24,806 bases of DNA from Holophagaceae bacterium (GTDB lineage Bacteria > Acidobacteriota > Holophagae > Holophagales > Holophagaceae): assembly GCA_003158505.1 (NCBI GenBank), contig PMJK01000096.1, positions 24,422 to 49,227 of the forward strand, given 5' to 3'. Made by a program: the position numbers and the translations under genes. Below the pieces are notes generated by a model, which saw only the letters and a program-made list of their open reading frames with translations, was not told where the DNA came from and made no database searches. The stretch's first letter is position 1. The number at the start of each line of letters is the position of its first letter. Positions 7,539-14,877 of the stretch are shown here, in pieces.

Positions 7539-9458
7539 ATGGAACGGCCCCGCTCCGCCTCGTCCCTAGGCGACCTTGATTTGCACCTGCTCGGAGAGGG
7601 GACCCATTTGCGGGCCTACGAAAAGCTGGGAGCCCATCCCCAGGTCGTGGCTGGCATAACGGGTGTCACCTTTGCGGTCTGGGCGCCCAATGCCCGGTCC
7701 GTAAGCGTGGTCGGTGACTTCAATGGCTGGGATGGACGTACCCATCCGATGGCCCAGGTCGGGCCCAACGGCTTCTGGGAGACCTTCGTTCCAGGGTTGA
7801 TTCCAGGCATGCTCTACAAATTCGAGATCCACGGCCCCAGCGGCAACCTGCTTCCCCTCAAGGCAGATCCCTATGCGTTCCGTTGCGAGCGCCCCCCCGG
7901 CACGGCCTCCATCATCCACGGCATTCAGACCCATGATTGGGGCGATGGTGCCTGGATGGAAGCGCGCCGGATGGCGAAAGTCCATGCGGAGCCCCTCAGC
8001 ATCTATGAGCTCCACCTGGGGTCCTGGCGGCGGCGACCCGACGGCTCCTTCATGAGCTACAAGGAAATCGCCGCGGATCTTGCGCCCTATGCCAACTGGC
8101 TGGGCTTCACCCATGTGCAACTGCTCCCGGTGACGGAGTATCCCTACGATCCCTCCTGGGGTTACCAGCCGCTGGGCATGTTCGCGCCCACCAGCCGCTT
8201 CGGCGGGCCGGAGGATTTCAAGGGCTTCGTGGACACCCTGCATCAGGCTGGGTTAGGCGTCATCCTCGACTGGGTACCCGCCCACTTTCCGGAGGATGCT
8301 CACGGTCTCGCCAGCTTTGATGGCACGCACCTCTACGAACACGCGGATCCCCGTCAGGGGCGCCACATGGACTGGGGCACCCTGATCTACAACTACGGCC
8401 GCGTGGAGGTCCAGAACTACCTAATATCCAACGCCCTGTTCTGGCTCGATCAGTTCCATGTGGATGGTCTCCGGGTGGATGCCGTGGCGTCGATGCTCTA
8501 CCTGGACTATAGCCGCGAGGCAGGCCAGTGGATCCCCAATCGGGATGGAGGGCGGGAGAACCTCGAAGCCGCGGCCTTCCTCCGTCGCCTGAATGAGGTG
8601 GTCTACGCCCAGCATCCGGACACCTTCACCGTGGCTGAAGAATCCACAGCCTGGCCAGGCGTATCCCGCCCCACGGACAAGGGCGGTCTCGGCTTCGGCT
8701 TCAAGTGGGACATGGGCTGGATGCACGACACCCTGCGCTACCTGGGCGAAGGCATGATGGCCCGGCCCCATCACCACAACGAGATCACCTTCTCCATGGT
8801 CTACCACGGGTCCGAGAACTACGTGCTTCCGCTTTCCCACGACGAGGTGGTCCACGGCAAGCGCAGCCTCTATGGCCGCATGCCCGGCGATCCCTGGGAG
8901 CGGATGGCGAACCTGCGCCTGCTCTATGCCTGGCTCTTCGCCCACGGGGGCAAGAAGCTGCTCTTCATGGGCGGCGAGTTTGCACAAGGAAAGGAATGGA
9001 ACTACGACACGGCGCTGGATTGGGACCTGCTCAATCTGCCTGATCACAAGGGCATCCATGACCTGATCTGCGATCTCAACAGCCTCTATCGCCGCCATCC
9101 ATCTCTGTACGAAGGGGATTGCCAGCCCGGTGGCTTTGCCTGGATCGACTGCGGCGACCGGTTCAACAGCGTCCTCACGCTGCTGCGGAGAGCCTCGGAT
9201 CCCGGGGATTTCATGGCCATTGCCTTCAACTTCACGGCGCTGACCCAGCGAGGCTATCGCATCGGCGTGCCTGCACCCGGGACCTACGTCGAATTGCTGA
9301 ATACGGATTCCACCTACTACGGCGGCCGAAACCAGGGCAACACGGGTCGGGTCGAGACAGAAGCCGTTCCCGCGCATGGATTCCCCCAATCCCTGAACCT
9401 CGTCCTTCCGCCCCTGGCGGCCCTCTTCCTGAAACCTGAATCACTGACCCTCCCATAA
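7539..9458 (+). CDS. glgB: 1,4-alpha-glucan branching enzyme GlgB
   Basis: GlgB cuts an alpha-1,4-glucan chain and reattaches it by an alpha-1,6 bond, creating glycogen branches in the cytoplasm. At 639 aa this is the shorter form that lacks the extra N-terminal domain found in the E. coli enzyme (about 730 aa). An N-terminal CBM48 domain (about 30-120; VTFAVWAPNARSVSVVGDFNGW) is followed by a GH13_9 barrel with all four regions: DWVPAHF 244-250, DGLRVD with nucleophile Asp314, VAEES with Glu367, and SHDEVVHGK with His434-Asp435. The C-terminal beta domain ends in a PPLAALFL-like segment, as usual for the family. No Shine-Dalgarno is seen before the ATG; the message might be leaderless. glgP follows after 17 bases, so the pair is very probably one operon. 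Confidence 0.97.
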   Translation: MERPRSASSLGDLDLHLLGEGTHLRAYEKLGAHPQVVAGITGVTFAVWAPNARSVSVVGDFNGWDGRTHPMAQVGPNGFWETFVPGLIPGMLYKFEIHGPSGNLLPLKADPYAFRCERPPGTASIIHGIQTHDWGDGAWMEARRMAKVHAEPLSIYELHLGSWRRRPDGSFMSYKEIAADLAPYANWLGFTHVQLLPVTEYPYDPSWGYQPLGMFAPTSRFGGPEDFKGFVDTLHQAGLGVILDWVPAHFPEDAHGLASFDGTHLYEHADPRQGRHMDWGTLIYNYGRVEVQNYLISNALFWLDQFHVDGLRVDAVASMLYLDYSREAGQWIPNRDGGRENLEAAAFLRRLNEVVYAQHPDTFTVAEESTAWPGVSRPTDKGGLGFGFKWDMGWMHDTLRYLGEGMMARPHHHNEITFSMVYHGSENYVLPLSHDEVVHGKRSLYGRMPGDPWERMANLRLLYAWLFAHGGKKLLFMGGEFAQGKEWNYDTALDWDLLNLPDHKGIHDLICDLNSLYRRHPSLYEGDCQPGGFAWIDCGDRFNSVLTLLRRASDPGDFMAIAFNFTALTQRGYRIGVPAPGTYVELLNTDSTYYGGRNQGNTGRVETEAVPAHGFPQSLNLVLPPLAALFLKPESLTLP

Positions 9459-9475
9459 CAGTTCCTGGATGCCTC

Positions 9476-11602
9476 ATGGACAAGCTCATTCCCAAACTGC
9501 ATAAGCTCACCCAGAACCTCTGGTGGACCTGGAAACCCGAGGTGCGGACGATCTTCCGCGACCTTGATCTGGAGCTCTACCACAAGGCCCACCAGAACCC
9601 CATGTCCGTGTTGAAGCAGATCCAACCCGAACAACTCGAACAGCGCGCCGCCGATGTGGACATACCAGCCCGGGTGGATCGGGCCCTCCGCCAGCTGAAG
9701 GAATACCTCACGCCCGTAACCACTTGGGGCCTCACCCACGCGGGGGCCATGCGGTCCAGACCCATCGCCTACTTTTGCATGGAATTCGGCATCCATGAAT
9801 CCCTGCCCATCTATTCGGGCGGGCTGGGCATTCTGGCGGGTGACCACCTGAAGGCCGCCTCAGATCTGGGCGTGCCCCTGGTGGGCGTGGGTCTGCTCTA
9901 TCACGAAGGCTACACATCCCAGGTGCTCAACACAGACCTCTGGCAGCAGGACGTGGTGGAACCCTTCGACATCGCCGACCTGCCCCTGGTACCTGCAGTG
10001 GATCACTATGGCCAACCCGTCCAGGTATCCGTCGAGCTGCCGGGGAGGATCGCCCACGCCGCCGTCCTGGAAGTGCAGGTCGGACGCATCCGACTCATCC
10101 TCCTGGACACGCGCGTCAAGCAGAACGATCCCAAGGACGTAGCCCTCGCAGCTCGCCTCTACGGCGGGGACCAGCGCATGCGCATCGAGCAGGAGCTGTT
10201 GCTGGGGGTTGGTGGGGCCCGCGCCCTTCGTGCCCTCGGCATCAACGCCAGCGTGTTCCACCTCAACGAGGGCCACTCCGCCTTCGCCCTTCTCGAACGG
10301 GCTCGCCACCGCATCCAGGCCGATGAAATGGACCCCCACCTGGCCCTCCAGGAGGTCGCCGCCGCCACGGTATTCACCACGCACACCCCAGTGGAAGCCG
10401 GGCACGATCGCTTCCCTGCGGACCTGGCCGCTGAGCACCTGAGGTCCCTGGCCGAGGGGCTGAAGCTGCCTCTGGAAGAGGTCATGGGACTGGGTCGAGT
10501 GAATCCCCACGACCACGGCTCAGCGTTCATGCCCACCGTGCTGGCCCTCAAGCTGTCCCGGCGTGCCAACGCGGTCTCGGCCCTCCACGGCGTGGTCTCC
10601 CGCAAGATGTGGAACCACCTCTATCCAGGGCTTCGGGAGGAGGCCGTACCCATCGGCCATGTCACCAACGGCGTCCATCTGCCCACCTGGCTGGCCACGG
10701 AGATGAATCATCTCTACGAATCGCACCTGGGCGTGGCCTACCAGGGATCCCTCACGCGGCCCGACACTTGGTCGAAGATCGAGGGTGTTTCGTCGGCGGA
10801 GCTTTGGGAGACCAAGCAGGTCCTGAAGGCCCGCACCCTTCGGTTCATCCGGAAAAGCTGTGCCGACACGCGTGAACGGCTCGGTCTTCCTGAAATCGAC
10901 CCGGCGCCATTGGACCCGGATGCCCTCACCATCGGCTTCGCCCGTCGCTTCGTGCCCTACAAGCGGCCGGATCTGCTCTTCACTGACCTGGATCGCCTGG
11001 ACCGCCTGGTCAACCATCCGGATCGCCCCGTGAATCTCGTTTTCTCCGGCCGGGCCCATCCAGCGGACAACACGGGCAAAGCCCTCATTCAGAAGGTAGC
11101 GAGGCTCCTTGAGGATCCCCGGTTCCGCCACCGGATCGTCTTCATCGAGAACTACAACATCCGCGTGGGACGTCTGCTCTACCAGGGCATCGATGCCTGG
11201 CTCAACAATCCCCAGCGCCCCCTGGAAGCCTGCGGCACCAGCGGCATGAAGGTGGTGCTCAATGGTGGCCTCCACATTTCGATCCGGGATGGATGGTGGG
11301 CCGAGGCCTACGACGGCCAGAACGGGTTCGCCATCGGCACGGGCGAGACTCACGCGAACCAGGCCATCCAGGACCAGCGCGATGCGGAGGATCTCTTCCG
11401 CCTGCTGGAGGAAGAGGTCGTGCCCATGTATTACGAGAACCGCAACTCGGTGGGCGTGCCCCGCTGCTGGGTAGAACGCATCAAGCAGTCCATCCGCACC
11501 TTGGCCTGGCGCTTCAACGCGGACCGCATGGTGAAGGACTACGTCGATCACCTCTACCTTCCGGCGGCCATCGGTAGCAGCTGCCAGATGCCGCCGCCAT
11601 GA
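9476..11602 (+). CDS. glgP: alpha-glucan (glycogen/maltodextrin) phosphorylase, GT35
   Basis: GlgP releases glucose-1-phosphate from the non-reducing ends of alpha-1,4-glucan with pyridoxal phosphate as cofactor. The 708-residue protein belongs to the short bacterial/archaeal type of alpha-glucan phosphorylase, with an N-terminal segment (LTQNLWWTWKPEV, 11-23) typical of that subfamily rather than of the classical 800-residue form. Catalytic-domain landmarks are YFCMEFGIHESLPIYSGGLG at about 99-118, FHLNEGHSAF at 261-270, FTTHTPVEAGHDRF at 300-313, FARRFVPYKR at 488-497 and EACGTSGMK at 584-592, where Lys592 is the PLP Schiff-base residue. It is 17 bases downstream of glgB and is followed by a perfect hairpin. 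The ribosome site is weak, suggesting dependence on translation of glgB. Substrate could be glycogen or shorter maltodextrins. Confidence 0.95.
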   Translation: MDKLIPKLHKLTQNLWWTWKPEVRTIFRDLDLELYHKAHQNPMSVLKQIQPEQLEQRAADVDIPARVDRALRQLKEYLTPVTTWGLTHAGAMRSRPIAYFCMEFGIHESLPIYSGGLGILAGDHLKAASDLGVPLVGVGLLYHEGYTSQVLNTDLWQQDVVEPFDIADLPLVPAVDHYGQPVQVSVELPGRIAHAAVLEVQVGRIRLILLDTRVKQNDPKDVALAARLYGGDQRMRIEQELLLGVGGARALRALGINASVFHLNEGHSAFALLERARHRIQADEMDPHLALQEVAAATVFTTHTPVEAGHDRFPADLAAEHLRSLAEGLKLPLEEVMGLGRVNPHDHGSAFMPTVLALKLSRRANAVSALHGVVSRKMWNHLYPGLREEAVPIGHVTNGVHLPTWLATEMNHLYESHLGVAYQGSLTRPDTWSKIEGVSSAELWETKQVLKARTLRFIRKSCADTRERLGLPEIDPAPLDPDALTIGFARRFVPYKRPDLLFTDLDRLDRLVNHPDRPVNLVFSGRAHPADNTGKALIQKVARLLEDPRFRHRIVFIENYNIRVGRLLYQGIDAWLNNPQRPLEACGTSGMKVVLNGGLHISIRDGWWAEAYDGQNGFAIGTGETHANQAIQDQRDAEDLFRLLEEEVVPMYYENRNSVGVPRCWVERIKQSIRTLAWRFNADRMVKDYVDHLYLPAAIGSSCQMPPP

Positions 11603-11621
11603 CCGACCGCCGGGTGATGAA

Positions 11622-11642
11622 GCAGGCTCCTGCGGAGCCTGC
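11622..11642 (+). terminator. hairpin after glgP, probable transcription terminator
   Basis: GCAGGCTCC-TGC-GGAGCCTGC forms a perfect 9-bp GC-rich stem with a 3-base loop, starting 20 bases after the glgP stop. It is followed by GAAATCGG rather than a T-run, so termination efficiency is uncertain. The position at the end of glgBP and before a new gene with its own strong ribosome site fits an operon end. Confidence 0.5.
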
Positions 11643-11839
11643 GAAATCGGGACCCGGCGAGGAGGTTACGCCACCCGATCGCCCGAGCCGGCACCAGGCA
11701 GGCTGAGCATCACAACCAGGCTGGCCCCGATCCCCCCCTAGCAAACCTTGATCGAATGGGTTAAGTATTAAGAAGATTCCGAGCGAATTCCCACACGGCC
11801 TAAGCAGAAAACCGATATTTAGGGCAAGGAGCCTCTGCG
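11643..11839 (+). promoter_or_regulatory. AT-rich leader and probable promoter of the GAF-HDOD pair
   Basis: The gene-free stretch between glgP and the GAF gene becomes AT-rich from about 11740 (TTGATC, TTAAGTATTAAGAAG) against GC-rich surroundings, which fits a promoter region. TTGATC and TATTAA are only 12 bases apart, too close for a standard sigma-70 promoter, so I do not assign exact boxes. AAGGAG at 11826-11831, eight bases before the ATG at 11840, is a strong ribosome site. Confidence 0.4.
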
Positions 11840-12469
11840 ATGGCCGGACCGGCTCATAACTCATCGAGCACCAGTCGCTTGGATCTGGAGCGACGGGCTT
11901 TTCTTGACCTGCTCCGGATAGCCAATACCATGGCGAATCCCAAGGATATTGCGCGCCAACTGGTGGTCGTTGCTCGGCACCTGTCCGGCTGTGAGGCCGT
12001 GGCCATCCGCTTGAAGAATGGGCCAGGCTATCCCTATGCGGCCAGCCTGGGTTTTCCGGAGCAGTTCATATCTCTTGAGGACGACCTCTGTGCCAAGGAT
12101 GAGGAGGGTCGTCTGCTCAGGGGTGAACATCGGCAACCGATCCTGGCGTGCCTGTGCGGCCGGGTCCTGACAGGCCAGGTCAACCGCCTGCAACCCTTCT
12201 TCACAGACCGGGGCAGCTTCATCACCCCTTCCACCAGTCAGCTCCTGGCCTCCCACCCCGAGCCCGGGTGTCTGGGGCACACGCGCAACCGGTGCCATGG
12301 CGCTGGCTATGAAACCGTCGGCCTCTTTCCCATCCGGCGGGATGATGTGACCTATGGTCTGATCCAATGCAATGACCACAGACCCGGCCGACTCACGGCG
12401 GAATCCGTCGACCTGATGGAGAACCTGGCCGTCAGCGCCGCGCACCTATTCCAGCTGGCCATGGCCTGA
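11840..12469 (+). CDS. stand-alone GAF-domain protein with conserved cysteines
   Basis: A 209-residue soluble protein consisting of a short N-terminal helix (about 15-48) and one GAF domain (about 35-205), with no kinase, cyclase, HD or DNA-binding output domain. The domain has the pattern I recall from GAF modules fused to sensor kinases: GFPEQF, LC at 83-84, ACLCG at 103-107, PFFTDRGSFITPST, RNRCHGAGYETVGLFPIR and YGLIQCNDH. Cysteines at 84, 104, 106 and 152 sit at positions that I believe recur in that subgroup, so a metal or iron-sulfur cofactor or redox sensing is possible, but this is inference. AAGGAG eight bases upstream fixes the start. The HDOD gene lies 89 bases downstream on the same strand, which suggests a common signalling role. 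The ligand is unknown. Confidence 0.8.
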   Translation: MAGPAHNSSSTSRLDLERRAFLDLLRIANTMANPKDIARQLVVVARHLSGCEAVAIRLKNGPGYPYAASLGFPEQFISLEDDLCAKDEEGRLLRGEHRQPILACLCGRVLTGQVNRLQPFFTDRGSFITPSTSQLLASHPEPGCLGHTRNRCHGAGYETVGLFPIRRDDVTYGLIQCNDHRPGRLTAESVDLMENLAVSAAHLFQLAMA

Positions 12470-12493
12470 TAGTAAGGAACCGCCAGGCACCGA

Positions 12494-12527
12494 AACTCAT
12501 GTCCTACCGACTTTAGGAGGATGAGTT
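12494..12527 (+). promoter_or_regulatory. imperfect hairpin between GAF and HDOD genes
   Basis: AACTCAT (12494-12500) pairs with ATGAGTT (12521-12527), and TCCT (12502-12505) with AGGA (12515-12518), closing a 9-base loop. The downstream arm contains an AGGAGG (12515-12520) that is not used by an annotated gene; an immediately adjacent ATG opens only a 7-codon reading frame that stops at 12542-12544. It could be a weak attenuator, a processing site, or chance. Confidence 0.25.
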
Positions 12528-12558
12528 CTCCATCGAAGCCCTAACAAGAGGCGTCCCC

Positions 12559-13410
12559 ATGTCCCCCATGACACCGCAGGAAGTGATCCAGAACCTCGGT
12601 GACCTCCCCCCCCTGCCTCAGGTGGCCGCCCGGGCCATCCGGATTTCCGCGGATTCGGACACTTCGTCGAAGCAACTCCAGAACCTGATTCGCACAGACC
12701 AGGCGCTTTCTGCGCAGCTCCTGAGGGTCGCCAACTCGGCCATGTTCGGCAGGATGAGGGAGGTCGCCACCCTGACCGAGGCGATCCTGACCTTGGGTTT
12801 TTCCACCGCCCGGAGCGTGGTGATCGCCTCCAGCGTCAAGAACCTCTACAACCGCGGCCCAGCCAACCTGAAGGAGCGCATCCTCTGGGAGCACGCTCTG
12901 GCCACCGCCATCACGGGGAGCGCATTCAGCAGATCCATGCGGTTTTCCGTGACCGAGGAAGTCTTCCTGGCTGGACTGATGCATGACATCGGCAAGAGCG
13001 CCATGGTGCTGAAGTTTCCGGAATCCTACATCGCCCTGCTTCGCCGCATCCAAGAAGAGGGTGGTGACGGGCTCAACATGGAACTCGACACCTTCGGGTT
13101 TGACCATTCTATGGTGGGCGAGGCCTTGCTCCGATCCTGGAACCTTTCCGAAGGCATCGAGGCGACAGTGCGCTGGCACCATGAGCCCCTCCAAGCACCT
13201 CCGGAGCACCGCCGGGTGGTAGCTCTCGTAGCCCTTGGGAATCAAGTCGCCATCGACCTCCAGATTGGCCTCGGCAGTCCAGACTCCCTCGCAGGGGCCA
13301 CCTGGGAAGCCATGGATATCCTGCAGTTGGATGATGGGACCTACCAGGAGCACCGGATTGGAGCCCTGGAAGCCCTCGAACGGGACCGGGCCCTCATCAC
13401 CGATTTCTGA
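12559..13410 (+). CDS. HDOD-domain signalling protein
   Basis: A 283-residue protein made almost entirely of one HDOD domain (about 8-215), a relative of the HD phosphohydrolase fold found in bacterial signalling and stress proteins. The start of the domain is seen in LPPLPQVAARAIRIS at 16-30, followed by IRTDQALSAQLLRVANSAMF at 44-63, the characteristic core helix pair, and LMHDIGKSAMVLKFP at about 140-154. The HD pair and following GK are intact (142-146), whereas many HDOD proteins have lost them; catalysis is still unproven for the family. FDHSMVGEALLRSWNLS and VRWHHEP are also typical. The start is supported by AAGAGG seven bases upstream. There is no receiver, GGDEF or EAL domain, so input may come from the GAF protein encoded just upstream. 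Its target is unknown. Confidence 0.9.
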   Translation: MSPMTPQEVIQNLGDLPPLPQVAARAIRISADSDTSSKQLQNLIRTDQALSAQLLRVANSAMFGRMREVATLTEAILTLGFSTARSVVIASSVKNLYNRGPANLKERILWEHALATAITGSAFSRSMRFSVTEEVFLAGLMHDIGKSAMVLKFPESYIALLRRIQEEGGDGLNMELDTFGFDHSMVGEALLRSWNLSEGIEATVRWHHEPLQAPPEHRRVVALVALGNQVAIDLQIGLGSPDSLAGATWEAMDILQLDDGTYQEHRIGALEALERDRALITDF

Positions 13411-13413
13411 GAG

Positions 13414-13440
13414 ACGCATTGATCCAATGGGTCAATGCGT
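13414..13440. terminator. hairpin between convergent HDOD gene and glgA
   Basis: ACGCATTGATCC (13414-13425) and GGGTCAATGCGT (13429-13440) form a 12-bp stem with one T-G wobble and an AAT loop. It fills almost all of the 30 bases between the HDOD stop and the glgA stop, which converge here, so it most likely ends transcription in both directions. T-tracts are poor on both sides. Confidence 0.6.
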
Positions 13441-14874
13441 TCAGGCGCCCTTCGAAGGGATGCTCGCATACAGGTCGAGATAGGCCCTGGCGGGACCCTC
13501 CCAGCCGAAGTCCGTCATCATCCCCCGCCGCTGGACCTGTCGCCAGGCCGCAGGGTCGCGGAACAGGGCCAGAACCCTGTTGATGGCTTCTCCCAGCGCC
13601 CACCCACTGGCCGTATCGAACATGAAGCCGGTGGCAGTGTCGTCGGCGAGCGTATTGGGAGTTGCGCCAACCACCGTGTCGGCCAGCCCGCCTGTGCGTC
13701 GCACCAGAGGAAGGGCCCCGTAGACCTGGGCATAGAGCTGGGTCAACCCACAGGGCTCCTGGCGCGAGGGTACCAGGACCACATCGGCTGCCGAGAAGGC
13801 CCGATGCGCGAGGGCTTCGTCATATCCGATGAACACGGCGACACGCCCCGGGTGGCGTTGGGCTGCCTGGCGGAAGGCACCCTCCGCGTGGGGATCTCCG
13901 GTGCCAAGCACGGCCAGCTGGGCGCCGCTGGAAACCAGGTGGTCCACGTTGTCCAGGACCAGGTCAAGGCCCTTGAGCGGATCCAGGCGGCTCACGGCGG
14001 CGAAGAGGGGCGCCTCCGAATCTTCTTGAAGCCCCATCCTGCGTTGGAAATCGGGACGGTTCGGCCACCGGCGAGCCGGGTGTTTCAGATCATATCGGCT
14101 GAGGAGATTTGGATCCTTCGCCGGATTCCATACGTCCCGGTCCACCCCATTGATGATCCCGCGCAGGCTTCCACTCCTGTGCGCCAGCAGCCCTTCAAGA
14201 CCATGCCCTCCGGCCTGTTGGATCTCGCGGGCGTAGGTTGGACTGACGGTGGTGAGACGATCTGCGAGCTTCAGGCCGGCCTTGAGGAAACAGATGTCGC
14301 GATGGAATTCAACGCCTTCGGGCGTGAAGGCATGGCGTGGGAGCCAAAGGTCACCCAGCATCGCGGCCGGAAACCGTCCCTGAAAGGCGATGTTGTGGAT
14401 GGTCATCACCGTGCCGGGGCGTGGGCCATCGCCGTAGGCGACGTAGGCCGGCATGAGCCCGGTGGGCCAGTCGTGGCCGTGCAGCACATCGGGCCGCCAG
14501 CCATCGGCATCTCCCACGCGGCCCAGGTGCGCCGCAGCCCAGGCCAGGGCGGCGAAGCGCCGGGCCAGATCCTCTGGATAATCGTAGGGCCCTCCGGGGC
14601 GGTCGAAGAAAGCCGGCTGGTCCAGCAGGTAAAGAGGCAGTCCTGGGGCTTCAGCCCGGAGGATCCGAGCCGGTCCGCCCCCCATGAGCTCCGGAAGGGC
14701 GGCGGCTTCGCCCAGGATCTTGAACTCGGAACGAATGGAAGGATAGACCGGCAGCAGGAAGCGCACATCGGCACCCAGGGCGCGCATGGCCCTGGGCAAA
14801 GCTGCCATCACATCACCCAAGCCGCCAGTCTTGACATAGGGAAACAGTTCGGACGCCACGAACAGAATGCGCAA
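13441..14874 (-). CDS. glgA: glycogen synthase GlgA (ADP-glucose, GT5)
   Basis: GlgA transfers glucose from ADP-glucose to the growing alpha-1,4-glucan chain. The 477-residue protein has the N-terminal ADP-glucose-binding segment MRILFVASELFPYVKTGGLG with KTGGL, the DVLHGHDWPTGLMPAY and TIHNIAFQG motifs of the first Rossmann domain, GIINGVD at the domain junction, and the C-terminal nucleotide-sugar motif PSRQEPCGLTQLYAQVYG followed by RRTGGLADTV, all standard for GT5. The start codon is TTG (14872-14874), supported by the match of MRILFVASE to family N-termini and by GGAG nine bases upstream inside the end of glgC. Only three bases separate it from the glgC stop, so translation is likely coupled. 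It is the last gene of the minus-strand unit. Confidence 0.96.
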   Translation of the reverse strand: MRILFVASELFPYVKTGGLGDVMAALPRAMRALGADVRFLLPVYPSIRSEFKILGEAAALPELMGGGPARILRAEAPGLPLYLLDQPAFFDRPGGPYDYPEDLARRFAALAWAAAHLGRVGDADGWRPDVLHGHDWPTGLMPAYVAYGDGPRPGTVMTIHNIAFQGRFPAAMLGDLWLPRHAFTPEGVEFHRDICFLKAGLKLADRLTTVSPTYAREIQQAGGHGLEGLLAHRSGSLRGIINGVDRDVWNPAKDPNLLSRYDLKHPARRWPNRPDFQRRMGLQEDSEAPLFAAVSRLDPLKGLDLVLDNVDHLVSSGAQLAVLGTGDPHAEGAFRQAAQRHPGRVAVFIGYDEALAHRAFSAADVVLVPSRQEPCGLTQLYAQVYGALPLVRRTGGLADTVVGATPNTLADDTATGFMFDTASGWALGEAINRVLALFRDPAAWRQVQRRGMMTDFGWEGPARAYLDLYASIPSKGA

Positions 14875-14877
14875 AAT

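Noticed and set aside
13414..13440. Considered as an operator palindrome
   Set aside because: It sits between two convergent gene ends with no start codon nearby, so a shared terminator is the simpler reading.
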